Under the pieces are notes generated by a model, which made no database searches, was not told where the DNA came from, and worked only from the letters and a program-made list of their open reading frames with translations. Both the position numbers and the translations under genes were made by a program. Below, piece by piece: positions 54,735-63,300 of a stretch of 64,000 nucleotides of DNA. This DNA comes from Acidovorax sp. NB1 (GTDB lineage: Bacteria; Pseudomonadota; Gammaproteobacteria; Burkholderiales; Burkholderiaceae_C): assembly GCF_005405905.1 (NCBI RefSeq), contig NZ_BJHU01000026.1, forward strand, positions 124,001 through 188,000, written 5' to 3'. How positions within the stretch are numbered: the stretch's first letter is position 1; every line of letters starts with the position of its first letter.

Positions 54735-55532
54735 ATGCCCACCACGACCCCCGACCAGCCCCCCGCCGACGACGAAGACACGCCCCGCAGCCCGCGCGGC
54801 ATCCAGAGCGTGGAGGTGGGTGGTCAGCTGTTGAAGGTGCTGGCGCGCACCGGCCGGCGCATGGCGCTCAAGGACCTGGCCCGCGCAGCGGACATGACGG
54901 CCGCCAAGGCCCACCCCTACCTGGTGAGCTTTGGCAAGCTGGGCCTCATCGAGCAGGACGCCGTGAGCGGCCATTACGGCCTGGGCCCCTTGGCCATGCA
55001 GCTCGGCCTCATCAGCCTGCAGCAGGTGGACCCGGTGCGCCTGGCCATTGCCGAGCTGCCCGCGCTGGCCCAGCGCATTGGCTACACCGTGTCGGCCTCG
55101 GTCTGGGGCGACAACGGCCCCACCATCATTCGGGTGGAAGAGGGCCCCACGGCCGTGTATGTGGCCATGCGCCACGGCACCACGGCCTCGGTGCGGCACA
55201 CGGCCACGGGCAAGGTGTTTGCAGCCTTTGGCCCGCGCGAGCGCGCTGCGGCTGCACTGGCGGCCGAAGGGTTTGCGGGAGCACTGGACGAGCCCGCCTT
55301 TGCGGCCGAGCTGGAGGCCGTGCGCCAGCACCAGATCAGCGAAGTGACCGACCAGCTCCTGCCCGGCATCAGCGCGCTGGCCACGCCGGTGTTTGATGGG
55401 TTCGGGCAGCTGGTGCTGTGCATCGCCGTGATCGGCCCCAGCGCGACGCTGCAGACGGGGTCGGACAGCATTGCAGCCTGCCATTTGCGTGATACCGCGC
55501 GCAGCCTGTCGCAGCGGCTGGGAGCACCATAG
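54735..55532 (+). CDS. IclR-family transcriptional regulator
   Basis: 265 residues from ATG 54735 (an ATG at 54708 would add 9). HTH near the start (VGGQLLKVLARTGRRMALKDLARAADMTAAKAHPYLVSFGKLGLIEQD) and an IclR effector domain (IGYTVSASVWGDNGPTIIRVEEG; VFDGFGQLVLCIAVIGPSATL). Divergent from the MBL-hydroxylase operon, which it presumably controls by the dyads at 54614-54692. Confidence 0.85.
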   Translation: MPTTTPDQPPADDEDTPRSPRGIQSVEVGGQLLKVLARTGRRMALKDLARAADMTAAKAHPYLVSFGKLGLIEQDAVSGHYGLGPLAMQLGLISLQQVDPVRLAIAELPALAQRIGYTVSASVWGDNGPTIIRVEEGPTAVYVAMRHGTTASVRHTATGKVFAAFGPRERAAAALAAEGFAGALDEPAFAAELEAVRQHQISEVTDQLLPGISALATPVFDGFGQLVLCIAVIGPSATLQTGSDSIAACHLRDTARSLSQRLGAP

Positions 55533-55579
55533 CGAAGTTGTGGGCTTTTTTGCTCAAAACCTCTTGAGGCGCTGTCTCT

Positions 55580-56467
55580 TCATTTTTGTTTGCGCAGGAT
55601 GCTTACAAGCTGTGGCACAAAGGGGTTGATTTGCTCTATGCCTTCCTTAAAGCAGACCTTGAGCCGTCGTTGGGCCCAGGGCTCTTCGATAGCAAGGCAG
55701 GCCAACTTGCCGTGATCTCCTCGCCCCATCGCTGACCGTGGCACCACACCGACACCTGCCCCGGACGCCACCAAGCGAGCTATCGCCCGGTAGCCTGATA
55801 CCTGCACTCGCACATCCAGGCGTGCACCTAGCGCCGCTGCATGGTTCATGAGATAGGTGTGCAGAGCGGCTCCTGATTGCAGGCTGATAAACGGCTGGTC
55901 CAGGCAGTCTGCGAACCGCACTGAACGACGGCTCCCCAGTGCGCTTTGCAATGGGGCCAGCAGTACAAGCTGGTCATCGCGGTAGGGAAGGAACGCGAGG
56001 CCGATGTGTTCCTCCTCAAAGGCAACAACCCCCACATCCGCGCGTCCAGCGGCCACAGCGGAGACGATGTCCAGGCTCAGCCGTTCCTCCATGGTGATGC
56101 GCACAGCCGGGTAGGCCGTGAAGAACTGGGCGAGATCATCGGGCAGGAACGAACTGATGGCATTGTTGTTTGCGAACAGGGTGATATGTCCTGCCAGCCC
56201 CTTCGAGAAAGGCTGCAGGTCGGCGTGCATCTGCTCCAACTGAGCAATGCAGCGCCGAGCATGCTCCAGCATCACGTTGCCTGCCTGGGTCAAAGTGACT
56301 CCCCGCGCATGGCGTACAAAAAGCGCCGTGCCGACAGCCTCCTCCAATCCCTTGAGGCGCAGGCTCGCAGAGGACGGCGCCAGGTGACAGCGCCGCGCGC
56401 CGCGTGACAGATGTCCCTCCTGCGCCACGGCGAGGAAAACCTTCAGGTCGGTGAGTTCATAGCGCAT
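55580..56467 (-). CDS. LysR-family regulator of the CoA-lyase operon
   Basis: 295 residues. HTH at 1-60 (LKVFLAVAQEGHLSRGARRCHLAPSSASLRLKGLEEAVGTALFVRHARGVTLT) and a LysR effector domain. Divergent from the CoA-transferase operon; a LysR box (GTTCG-N7-CGAAC) lies between. By analogy with the itaconate-responsive LysR proteins next to ict-ich-ccl clusters it may sense itaconate, which is inference. Confidence 0.85.
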   Translation of the reverse strand: MRYELTDLKVFLAVAQEGHLSRGARRCHLAPSSASLRLKGLEEAVGTALFVRHARGVTLTQAGNVMLEHARRCIAQLEQMHADLQPFSKGLAGHITLFANNNAISSFLPDDLAQFFTAYPAVRITMEERLSLDIVSAVAAGRADVGVVAFEEEHIGLAFLPYRDDQLVLLAPLQSALGSRRSVRFADCLDQPFISLQSGAALHTYLMNHAAALGARLDVRVQVSGYRAIARLVASGAGVGVVPRSAMGRGDHGKLACLAIEEPWAQRRLKVCFKEGIEQINPFVPQLVSILRKQK

Positions 56468-56553
56468 GCTTCGCTGTCTCCGCTTTCACTGTTGGAACGT
56501 GTCGATTGGAACCGAACGGTAGCAGGGCCATGGGAGGCTTCTTGACGTCGCTT

Positions 56554-56570
56554 GTTCGTTTTATGCGAAC
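56554..56570. promoter_or_regulatory. LysR box upstream of the CoA-transferase operon
   Basis: GTTCG-TTTTATG-CGAAC, an inverted repeat with a T-N11-A-type core, 57 bp ahead of the CoA-transferase ATG and 87 bp from the LysR start. Confidence 0.6.
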
Positions 56571-56626
56571 GATGGTTTTGCAAGAACTCGCTTTTCATGC
56601 CGGGACTGCCTGGAGAAACTTGCGCC

Positions 56627-57847
56627 ATGCAAGCAAAAAACTCCTCTGCCCGTAGCAGTTCCTTCGTCTCAGAGACTTCTGTTCGCCCTCTGGACGGCCT
56701 CTTGGTCGTCTCCATTGAGCAGGCGCTGGCCGCGCCACTGTGCACTGGCCGACTGGCTGAAATGGGTGCACGGGTCATTAAGGTCGAGCGCACAGAAGGC
56801 GACTTCGCAAGAGGTTACGACCATGCTGTCCATGGCAGTTCCTCTTACTTTCTGTGGACCAATCGCGGCAAGGAGTCGCTGGTGCTGGATTTCAAGCAAA
56901 GCGCAGATGCCGAGTTCCTGCATGGTTTGCTCGCCCAGGCCGATGTTTTTGTACAGAACCTGGCGCCAGGCGCCCTGGAGCGCGCTGGCTTTGACAGTGC
57001 GGGCTTGCGTGCACGGTATCCGCGCCTGATTACTTGTGACATCACGGGCTATGGTGCCGATGGTCCCGCCAGCGGGCTCAAGGCGTATGACCTGCTGGTG
57101 CAGTGTGAAAGCGGTCTGGCCGCAATAAGTGGCGCTCCGGAGGCGTGCGGGCGCATTGGCGTGTCGATCTGCGATATCGGTGCAGGTATGAATGCCACCA
57201 TTGCCGTCCTTTCCGCGCTGGCACTGCGTGAGCGCACTGGTAAGGGATGTGGGGTATCTGTGTCGCTGTTTGACGGTGCAGCCGACTGGATGACTGTTCC
57301 CTATCTGCACGAAACCCAGGGCGACGGGGCGCCAGGCCGCCAAGGGCTGAGGCATCCCTCTATTGCACCCTATGGGGCGTACACCACGCAGGATGGCAAG
57401 GATGTGGTGATCAGCATCCAGAACGAGCGCGAGTGGGGCATGTTTTGCAGCAGGTTCCTGCTGCAACCAGAACTGGCGGCAGATGAACGCTTTGCCAGCA
57501 ACTCCGATCGGGTGCGCCACAGGGCACAGCTGGACGCCATCATCGTCCAGGCATTCACTGCGCTTCCACTGCAAGCGGCGCTTGCACGGCTCAATCAGTC
57601 CAACACTGCCTATGGCCAGGTGCGATCGGTGGGAGATATGGCGCGACACCCGGCACTGCGCACCTGGTCCATGCCGGTGCAGGGACGGGCGGTGGACATG
57701 GTTGCACCGCCCGTGCGCGGCCCCTGGGATCTTGGCCGCTTTGCCCCGGCCCCCGAGCTTGGACAGCACACGGAGGTGTTACGCAGGGAGTTTGCCGAAC
57801 GGCCAACGGACTTCGACGAAGCGCGTTCTGCCCAGAAGTCTGCCTGA
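56627..57847 (+). CDS. Family III (CaiB/BaiF) CoA-transferase
   Basis: 406 residues. Family III features: LDGLLVVSIEQALAAPLCTGRLAEMGARVIKVERTEGDFARGYD with the conserved Arg-Tyr-Asp block, the catalytic Asp in the NLAPGALERAGFDSAGLRARYPRLITCDITGYG stretch, and SVSLFDGAADWM. In its operon (MaoC hydratase, Bug receptor, CitE lyase) it would load CoA from succinyl-CoA onto itaconate or mesaconate. The ATG at 56627 with GGAG upstream was chosen; ATG 56597 and a TTG exist. Confidence 0.85.
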   Translation: MQAKNSSARSSSFVSETSVRPLDGLLVVSIEQALAAPLCTGRLAEMGARVIKVERTEGDFARGYDHAVHGSSSYFLWTNRGKESLVLDFKQSADAEFLHGLLAQADVFVQNLAPGALERAGFDSAGLRARYPRLITCDITGYGADGPASGLKAYDLLVQCESGLAAISGAPEACGRIGVSICDIGAGMNATIAVLSALALRERTGKGCGVSVSLFDGAADWMTVPYLHETQGDGAPGRQGLRHPSIAPYGAYTTQDGKDVVISIQNEREWGMFCSRFLLQPELAADERFASNSDRVRHRAQLDAIIVQAFTALPLQAALARLNQSNTAYGQVRSVGDMARHPALRTWSMPVQGRAVDMVAPPVRGPWDLGRFAPAPELGQHTEVLRREFAERPTDFDEARSAQKSA

Positions 57848-57913
57848 CCCGGAAATCGTCGGCTGCTCATTTGCCAGCCCCTTGCACCACGCTGCCATTG
57901 GAGAGTCCTTGCC

Positions 57914-58774
57914 ATGAATGAGATCAATCTTGCCTACTTGCAAAACTGGGTGGGCCGCGAAACCACTACCCATGACCTGTTGGCGCCGCGCCACGCCGGT
58001 CTGATGGCCGCCACACTCGGACTGTCCCGCGATGCTCTGGGTGTTGGCGCCGCTTTGCCTCCCCTGTGGCACTGGACCTACTTCCTGGAGGGCCTGCCGC
58101 CCACTGAGTTGGGGCGCGACGGCCATCCAGCGCGCGGCGGCTTCCTGCCCCCCGTACCTCTGCCCAACCGCATGTGGGCTGGCGGCGTAGTGAACTTTGA
58201 TGCCCCCCTGCCGTTAGGGGCTGCGGTGGAGAAGCGCTCGCGCATTGCGTCGGTGCAGCACAAGGTGGGGCGCAGTGGCGATCTGGTCTTCGTGACGGTG
58301 GCGCATGAGATCTGGCACCAAGGGCAACTGGCGCTCCGGGAGCTTCACGACATCGTCTACAAGTCCGCCGCACCGGCCCATCCCGCTCCACCCGTTGGCG
58401 CTGATGTGCCCACCGATGCGGGCCTGCCCATTTCTACCGGTACGCGTACCTACCGACCCGACGCCACGCAGTTGTTCCGCTACTCCGCGCTCACTTTCAA
58501 TGGCCATCGCATTCACTATGACCTGGACTACTGCCGTGAGGTGGAAGGCTACGACAACCTAGTCATCCATGGCCCGCTCAATGCAACCCTTTTGGCGGCC
58601 TGGGCGCAAGAAGTCGCCGGGTGTCCGCTGCGCGAATTCCGCTACAGGGGCCTGCGCCCTGCACTGCTGGGCCAGACGCTGACTCTGCACTGGGGCGAGA
58701 GCGCCGGCACAGCCATGGTGTGGGCCACGCTGGAGAGCGGCGCGGTTTCCATGCAGGCCGAGGCCTTGTTTTAG
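57914..58774 (+). CDS. MaoC/HTD2-like double-hotdog hydratase (itaconyl- or mesaconyl-CoA type)
   Basis: 286 residues, two hotdog halves. The N-terminal half has LPPLWHWTYFLEGLPPTELGRDGHPARGGFLPPV and PNRMWAGG, and the C-terminal half LFRYSALTFNGHRIHYDLDYCREVEGYDNLVIHGPLNATLLAAW, the MaoC-like R-hydratase signature (D..H). Relatives are mesaconyl-C4-CoA hydratase and itaconyl-CoA hydratase. With the transferase and lyase this gives itaconate to citramalyl-CoA to pyruvate and acetyl-CoA. Confidence 0.8.
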   Translation: MNEINLAYLQNWVGRETTTHDLLAPRHAGLMAATLGLSRDALGVGAALPPLWHWTYFLEGLPPTELGRDGHPARGGFLPPVPLPNRMWAGGVVNFDAPLPLGAAVEKRSRIASVQHKVGRSGDLVFVTVAHEIWHQGQLALRELHDIVYKSAAPAHPAPPVGADVPTDAGLPISTGTRTYRPDATQLFRYSALTFNGHRIHYDLDYCREVEGYDNLVIHGPLNATLLAAWAQEVAGCPLREFRYRGLRPALLGQTLTLHWGESAGTAMVWATLESGAVSMQAEALF

Positions 58775-58857
58775 GCGCGCTAGAGATGGCAGCACCTTTC
58801 AAGAAACCATGGCTTACGCAACCTAGCAATACAACGAGCACTACCAGGAGACAACCC

Positions 58858-59850
58858 ATGACCACGCCTCGCAACTCTCTTCGCCCAGTGGGCCGCCGCG
58901 TTCTGCTCGCCTTGGCGGCAGCCTTTTGCGCCACCTCTGCCTTTGCGAACAGCTACCCTGCCAAACCTGTCACCTTGATCGTGCCCTTCGTGGCTGGGGG
59001 GACTACCGACATCGTCGGGCGCATCCTGGCCGATGGGCTAGGCAAAGAACTAGGGCAGCCTGTGGTGGTAGACAACCGTGGTGGTGCGGGCGGCAATATC
59101 GGCGCCTCTGTGGTGGCGCAGGCCGTGCCCGACGGATACACGCTGCTTCTTGGGTACAACGGCACCAATGCCATCAACCCGTCCCTGTACAAGAAGATCC
59201 CGTGGGACCCGGTCACCAGTTTCGCGCCGATTTCCCTGGTGGCGCGTGTCAACAACGTTGTCGTTGTCAATCCTGCATTGCCAGTGAAGACGCTTCCGGA
59301 ACTGAGCAGCTACGCCAAAGCCCACCCCGGTCAGGTCAGCTACGGCTCGGCAGGGGCTGGCAGCATTTTTCACCTGGCCGGTGAGATGTATGCCCAGCTG
59401 GCAGACCTGAAGATCACGCATGTACCCTACAAGGGCGCGGCCCCCGCTCTGGTCGATCTGATGGCCGGGCAGACGCAGTTCATGATCTCCACCATTCCTG
59501 CAGCGCTTCCCCACATTCGCTCGGGAAAACTGCGCGCCATCGCGGTCACTGGCGGGCAGCGTTCACCGTTGTTCCCCGAGCTGCCCACAGCCCTCGAAAG
59601 TGGCTACCCTCCGATGATTGTGGATTCGTGGTTCGCAGTTTTCGCGCCTGGCGGTGTGCCCGAGGGGCTGCGCACCCGACTGAATCAGGCCATACACAAG
59701 GTGCTGACCAACCCCGAATACACCAAAAGAATGGAGGAGCAAGGTGCGCAGCCCATGCCCTCCAGCGCGGCCCAACTGGCCCGCTTGCTGAATGAAGATA
59801 TCAGCAGCTGGCGTACCATCATCCGCAATGCCAAAGTCAGCCTGGATTGA
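58858..59850 (+). CDS. Bug/TctC-family receptor of the CoA-lyase operon
   Basis: 330 residues. A signal peptide ends SAFANS (about residue 31), then YPAKPVTLIVPFVAGGTTDIVGRILADGLG, VVVDNRGGAGGNIGAS and ITHVPYKGAAPALVDLMAGQ. CAGGAG precedes the ATG. It lies between hydratase and lyase, so its ligand is likely the C5 dicarboxylate degraded here. No TctA/TctB. Confidence 0.85.
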   Translation: MTTPRNSLRPVGRRVLLALAAAFCATSAFANSYPAKPVTLIVPFVAGGTTDIVGRILADGLGKELGQPVVVDNRGGAGGNIGASVVAQAVPDGYTLLLGYNGTNAINPSLYKKIPWDPVTSFAPISLVARVNNVVVVNPALPVKTLPELSSYAKAHPGQVSYGSAGAGSIFHLAGEMYAQLADLKITHVPYKGAAPALVDLMAGQTQFMISTIPAALPHIRSGKLRAIAVTGGQRSPLFPELPTALESGYPPMIVDSWFAVFAPGGVPEGLRTRLNQAIHKVLTNPEYTKRMEEQGAQPMPSSAAQLARLLNEDISSWRTIIRNAKVSLD

Positions 59851-59854
59851 CCCG

Positions 59855-60682
59855 ATGTGGACCTCCAAGCTGTCCGCGGCCCGGTCGCTGCTGTTTGTTC
59901 CGGGCGATCGTCCTGAACGTTTTGCCAAGGCCGCCGACAGTGGCGCGCACGCGGTGATTCTCGATCTGGAGGATGCCGTGCGGATGGATGACAAGGCGCG
60001 TGCGCGTGCTGCCTGCCATGCCTACCTGGAGCGGGGTGGTACCGGCCTGGTTCGCGTGAACGCCACAGATACGCCGTGGATCGACGAAGACTTGGCTTTG
60101 TGCGGACATCTGGGCGTGGCCGCTGTGGTGGTCCCCAAGGCAGAGGCGCCTGGGCAACTGGACCTCGTGCGCCGGTCTATTGGCCGCCCCGTGCCGCTGC
60201 TTGCGCTGGTGGAGACAGCTGCTGGCCTGCAAAACGTTCAACTTCTGGCGCAATGTCCTGGGGTTGTCAGACTGCTGTTCGGTACGGTGGACTTCTGCCT
60301 GGACCTGCGCATCGACCACGACATGCCTGACGGTGACCTGGACAACGTGCTGGCGCCTTACCGTGCCCAGATCGTGTTGGCCTCATGTGCTGCCGGCCTG
60401 GCGCCCCCCGTGGATGGCGTGACGCTGGACATCCGGGATGCGCAGCGCGGCTTGCACGATGCGCAACGTGCATACCGCACGGGCTTTGGCGGAAAGTTGT
60501 GCATCCACCCCTCGCAGATCGCTGCGGTGCATCGCGGATTCGTCCCCGACGCGCGGCGGCTGGAATGGGCCCGACAGGTCACTGAAGCCGCCGCGCGCTA
60601 CAGCGGGGCGTTCGAGTTCGAAGGGCGCATGGTGGATGCCCCCGTGTTGAAGCGGGCATCCGAGCTGCTTGGAGCGCATTGA
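59855..60682 (+). CDS. CitE/HpcH-family CoA lyase (citramalyl-CoA lyase type)
   Basis: 275 residues. TIM-barrel CitE-like lyase: ARSLLFVPGDRPERFAKAADSGAHAVILDLEDAV (Asp, Glu for Mg), RVNATDTPW, VVVPKAE, LVETAAGL and GGKLCIHPSQIAAVH. With the CoA-transferase and hydratase it should split (S)-citramalyl-CoA into pyruvate and acetyl-CoA. Malyl-CoA or HMG-like substrates are alternatives. Start 59855 is 4 nt after the receptor stop. Confidence 0.85.
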   Translation: MWTSKLSAARSLLFVPGDRPERFAKAADSGAHAVILDLEDAVRMDDKARARAACHAYLERGGTGLVRVNATDTPWIDEDLALCGHLGVAAVVVPKAEAPGQLDLVRRSIGRPVPLLALVETAAGLQNVQLLAQCPGVVRLLFGTVDFCLDLRIDHDMPDGDLDNVLAPYRAQIVLASCAAGLAPPVDGVTLDIRDAQRGLHDAQRAYRTGFGGKLCIHPSQIAAVHRGFVPDARRLEWARQVTEAAARYSGAFEFEGRMVDAPVLKRASELLGAH

Positions 60683-60702
60683 GGCTGGCTGCTGCCACAG
60701 AG

Positions 60703-62019
60703 TTACCTGCGCCCCAGCGCCTGGTCGATGTCCCACAGGATGTCGTCCAGGTCCTCAATGCCTACCGACAAACGCACCATGTCCGCGCTCACACCCGCGC
60801 GGGCCAGCTCTTCTTCATTGAGCTGCCGGTGTGTGGTCGATGCGGGGTGGATCACCAGCGTCTTCGCGTCGCCGATGTTGGCGAGGTGGCTCAAGAATTC
60901 GCAGGCGTCGATGAACTTCTCGCCCGCCGCAGCGCCCCCCTTCACGCCAAACGTGAGGATGCCCGATGCGCCCGGTGTGCCATCCACCGCGCGGAATTGC
61001 TTTTGCGCGAGGTCGAAATACGGCGAATCGGCCAGGCCGGGGTAGTTGACCCACGCCACCTGCGGGTGGCTCTGCAAAAACTTCGCCACGGCCAGCGCGT
61101 TGCGGCAGTGCTCGCGCATGCGCAGGTGCAGGGTTTCGGCGCCCTGCAGCAGTTGCCATGCGTTCATGGGCGAGAGCACGCCGCCAAAGGTACGGTTGAC
61201 CTCCATGCGCGCCTTCATCGTGTAGCCAAAGTCGCCAAAGGTCTCGTAGAACTTCACGCCGTGGTACGCGCGGCTGGGCTCCACCATCTCGGGGAACTTG
61301 CCGTTGTCCCACGGGAACTTGCCACCCTCCACCACCACGCCGCCCATGGTGGTGCCGTGGCCGCCGATGTACTTAGTGGCGCTGTGCACCACGATGTCGG
61401 CGCCCAGGGCCAGCGGGTTGCACAGGTACGGGCTGGCCACCGTGTTGTCGATGATGAGCGGCACGCCGTGCGCATGCGCCACCTCGGCCACGGCCGCGAC
61501 GTCGAGCACGTTGACCAGCGGGTTGCCGATGGTCTCGCCATACACGGCGCGGGTGTTGGGGCGCATGGCGCGCGCAAAGTTCTCGGGATCGGCAGGGTCC
61601 ACAAAGGTGGTTTCGATGCCGAGGCGGCTGAAGCCCACGCCCAGCTGCCCCACCGTGCCGCCGTAGAGCGTGCTGGCCGCCACGATGTGGTCACCGGTCT
61701 TCAGGATAGCCAGCAGTGCCGCCATCTGCGCCGCCATGCCGCTGGCGCAGGCCAGGGCCGCGCGGCCGTTTTCGAGGCTGGCGATGCGCTCCTCCAACAC
61801 CGCCACCGTGGGGTTGCTGATGCGGCTGTAGACGTTGCCAAAGGTCTGCAGGTTGAACAGGCTGCTCGCGTGTTCGGCGTTGTCGAAGACAAAACTGGTT
61901 GTCTGGTGGATGGGCGTGGCACGCGCGCCGGTCACCGGGTCGGGCTGGGCACCGGCGTGGATGGCACGGGTGCCAAAGCCAAAGGCGCGGTCGGCGCCGG
62001 AGGGTGGGTTGGAAGACAT
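60703..62019 (-). CDS. metY: O-acetylhomoserine aminocarboxypropyltransferase
   Basis: 438 residues. PLP enzyme of the Cys/Met metabolism family that makes homocysteine from O-acetylhomoserine and sulfide. Motifs: GTRAIHAGAQPDPVTGARATPIHQTTSFVF, YSRISNPTVAVLE, LYGGT and the Lys-bearing HSATKYIGGHG; the C-terminus ends RLSVGIEDLDDILWDIDQAL. Length and the long insertion support MetY over MetB/MetC. No riboswitch recognised upstream; repeat R10 lies 15 nt from its start. Confidence 0.9.
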   Translation of the reverse strand: MSSNPPSGADRAFGFGTRAIHAGAQPDPVTGARATPIHQTTSFVFDNAEHASSLFNLQTFGNVYSRISNPTVAVLEERIASLENGRAALACASGMAAQMAALLAILKTGDHIVAASTLYGGTVGQLGVGFSRLGIETTFVDPADPENFARAMRPNTRAVYGETIGNPLVNVLDVAAVAEVAHAHGVPLIIDNTVASPYLCNPLALGADIVVHSATKYIGGHGTTMGGVVVEGGKFPWDNGKFPEMVEPSRAYHGVKFYETFGDFGYTMKARMEVNRTFGGVLSPMNAWQLLQGAETLHLRMREHCRNALAVAKFLQSHPQVAWVNYPGLADSPYFDLAQKQFRAVDGTPGASGILTFGVKGGAAAGEKFIDACEFLSHLANIGDAKTLVIHPASTTHRQLNEEELARAGVSADMVRLSVGIEDLDDILWDIDQALGRR

Positions 62020-62034
62020 GGTTTTTTGAAGAAA

Positions 62035-62088
62035 AAATGGCCGTTTCCGCGCTATGGATAAGCGGTTGCAGCTATCAAATTGCTAGTA
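62035..62088 (+). repeat. Copy R10 of the dispersed ~54-bp element, overlapping a stop codon
   Basis: AAATGGCCGTTTCCGCGCTA, GGATAAGCGG, CAGCTATCAAATTGCTAGTA. The CTA at 62083-62085 inside it is the stop codon of the CoA-binding gene. It fills the gap to metY. Confidence 0.8.
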
Positions 62089-62598
62089 AGGCAGCTGCCG
62101 CAAGCGCTTGGCGCTGATCACGCGTGTGTTCACGCCCATCCAGCCCAGGCCACCAAACAGCCGCGCGTGTTCGATCTTCACGCAGCGGTTCTGGATCACC
62201 TGCAGCCCGGCAGCCTCGGCGCGCTGGCCTGCGGCCTCGTTGAACACGCCCAGCTGCAGCCACAGGCACTGTGCGCCGATGGTGACGGCCTCCTCGGCCA
62301 GTGGCGGGATGTCCTCACTCTTGCGAAAGCAGTCCACCATGTCGATCTTCTGGCCCTGCGCTGCCAGCGCTGCGGCCGCTTCGGTCACGCTGGCGTAGGC
62401 CGTCTCGCCCAGGATCTGCCCGCCCTCACGTGCCACCAGCGGGTTGACCGGCACGATGCGGTAGCCATGCGCCTGCATGTACTTGGCGGCAAAGTAGCTG
62501 GGGCGGTGCCACTGCGGCGACAGGCCCACCACCGCAATGGTGCGGCAGGCGGTGAGCAGGTGGCGCAGGGTGCTGATGGTGTCGGGGGTGTGGAGCAT
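62083..62598 (-). CDS. CoA-binding protein (YccU-like)
   Basis: 171 residues. CoA_binding Rossmann fold: TIAVVGLSPQWHRPSYFAAKYMQAHGYRIVPVNPLVAREGGQILGETAYASV, then IDMVDCFRKSEDIPPLAEEAVTIGAQCLWLQLGVFNEAA and NRCVKIEHARLFGG. Matches E. coli YccU. Function unknown, perhaps CoA- or nucleotide-linked regulation. ATG 62598 starts the fold. Confidence 0.85.
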   Translation of the reverse strand: MLHTPDTISTLRHLLTACRTIAVVGLSPQWHRPSYFAAKYMQAHGYRIVPVNPLVAREGGQILGETAYASVTEAAAALAAQGQKIDMVDCFRKSEDIPPLAEEAVTIGAQCLWLQLGVFNEAAGQRAEAAGLQVIQNRCVKIEHARLFGGLGWMGVNTRVISAKRLRQLPY

Positions 62599-62638
62599 GC
62601 AAACAGTGTACGCATGCCCTCGGGTTTGCAGCGGAGGG

Positions 62639-63253
62639 TCAGGCCGGCGACTTGTACTTGATGCTGCACCCATACGGCGCCGTCGTCGCCGCCGAAATCG
62701 GCTTGCCCGCCAGTGCCTCGGCCAGCCCCACCTTCACATAGTTGGTGGCCTTTTCGATGTCGGCCGGGCGGGCCGAGGGGATGCTGTCGATGCCGCCTGC
62801 ATACACCAGCATGCCCTGCGGGTTGACGATGTACATGTGCGGCGTGGTGCGCGCGCCGTAGTTCTTGCCCACGGTGCCTTCTTCGTCCATCAGCACGGCG
62901 GTGGGGGCGGCTTTGCGCTCGGTCTTCCAGGCTGCGAGCTTGGCGGGCTCCAGGTAGTCGCTGCTGGCTTTTTCGGTGGAGTTGATGGACAGCCACACTA
63001 CGCCTTTGCCGGTGGCGTCTTTTTGCGTGGCGGGCATGTTGCCGCTGTCGTAGTGCTTGCGCACAAAGGGGCAGCCGGGGTTGGTCCATTCCAGCACCAC
63101 GTGTTTGCCCTTGAAGTCCGACAGGCGCACGGTTTTGCCGCTGATGTCTTTCAGCGTGAAGTCGGGCGCGGGCTGGCCCACGGTGGCAGCGGCCTGGGCG
63201 CCCAGGGCGACGAGGGCGGCGGTGGCGATCAACGTACGGCGAAGCAGCTTCAT
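62639..63253 (-). CDS. Secreted thioredoxin-like redoxin
   Basis: 204 residues. A signal peptide (ending GAQAAA, about residue 22) precedes an AhpC/TSA fold: VGQPAPDFTLKDISGKTVRLSDFKGKHVVLEWTNPGCPFVRKHYDSGNMP. Only one Cys of the usual CxxC is present (GCPFVRKH), so it may act as a one-Cys peroxiredoxin or with another reductant. Encoded 47 nt downstream of dsbD, which delivers electrons to the periplasm. Confidence 0.8.
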   Translation of the reverse strand: MKLLRRTLIATAALVALGAQAAATVGQPAPDFTLKDISGKTVRLSDFKGKHVVLEWTNPGCPFVRKHYDSGNMPATQKDATGKGVVWLSINSTEKASSDYLEPAKLAAWKTERKAAPTAVLMDEEGTVGKNYGARTTPHMYIVNPQGMLVYAGGIDSIPSARPADIEKATNYVKVGLAEALAGKPISAATTAPYGCSIKYKSPA

Positions 63254-63300
63254 GGCAGGGTCTCCTGAAGGGGTTGGCGGGTGGTCGAAAGCAGGGCGGG

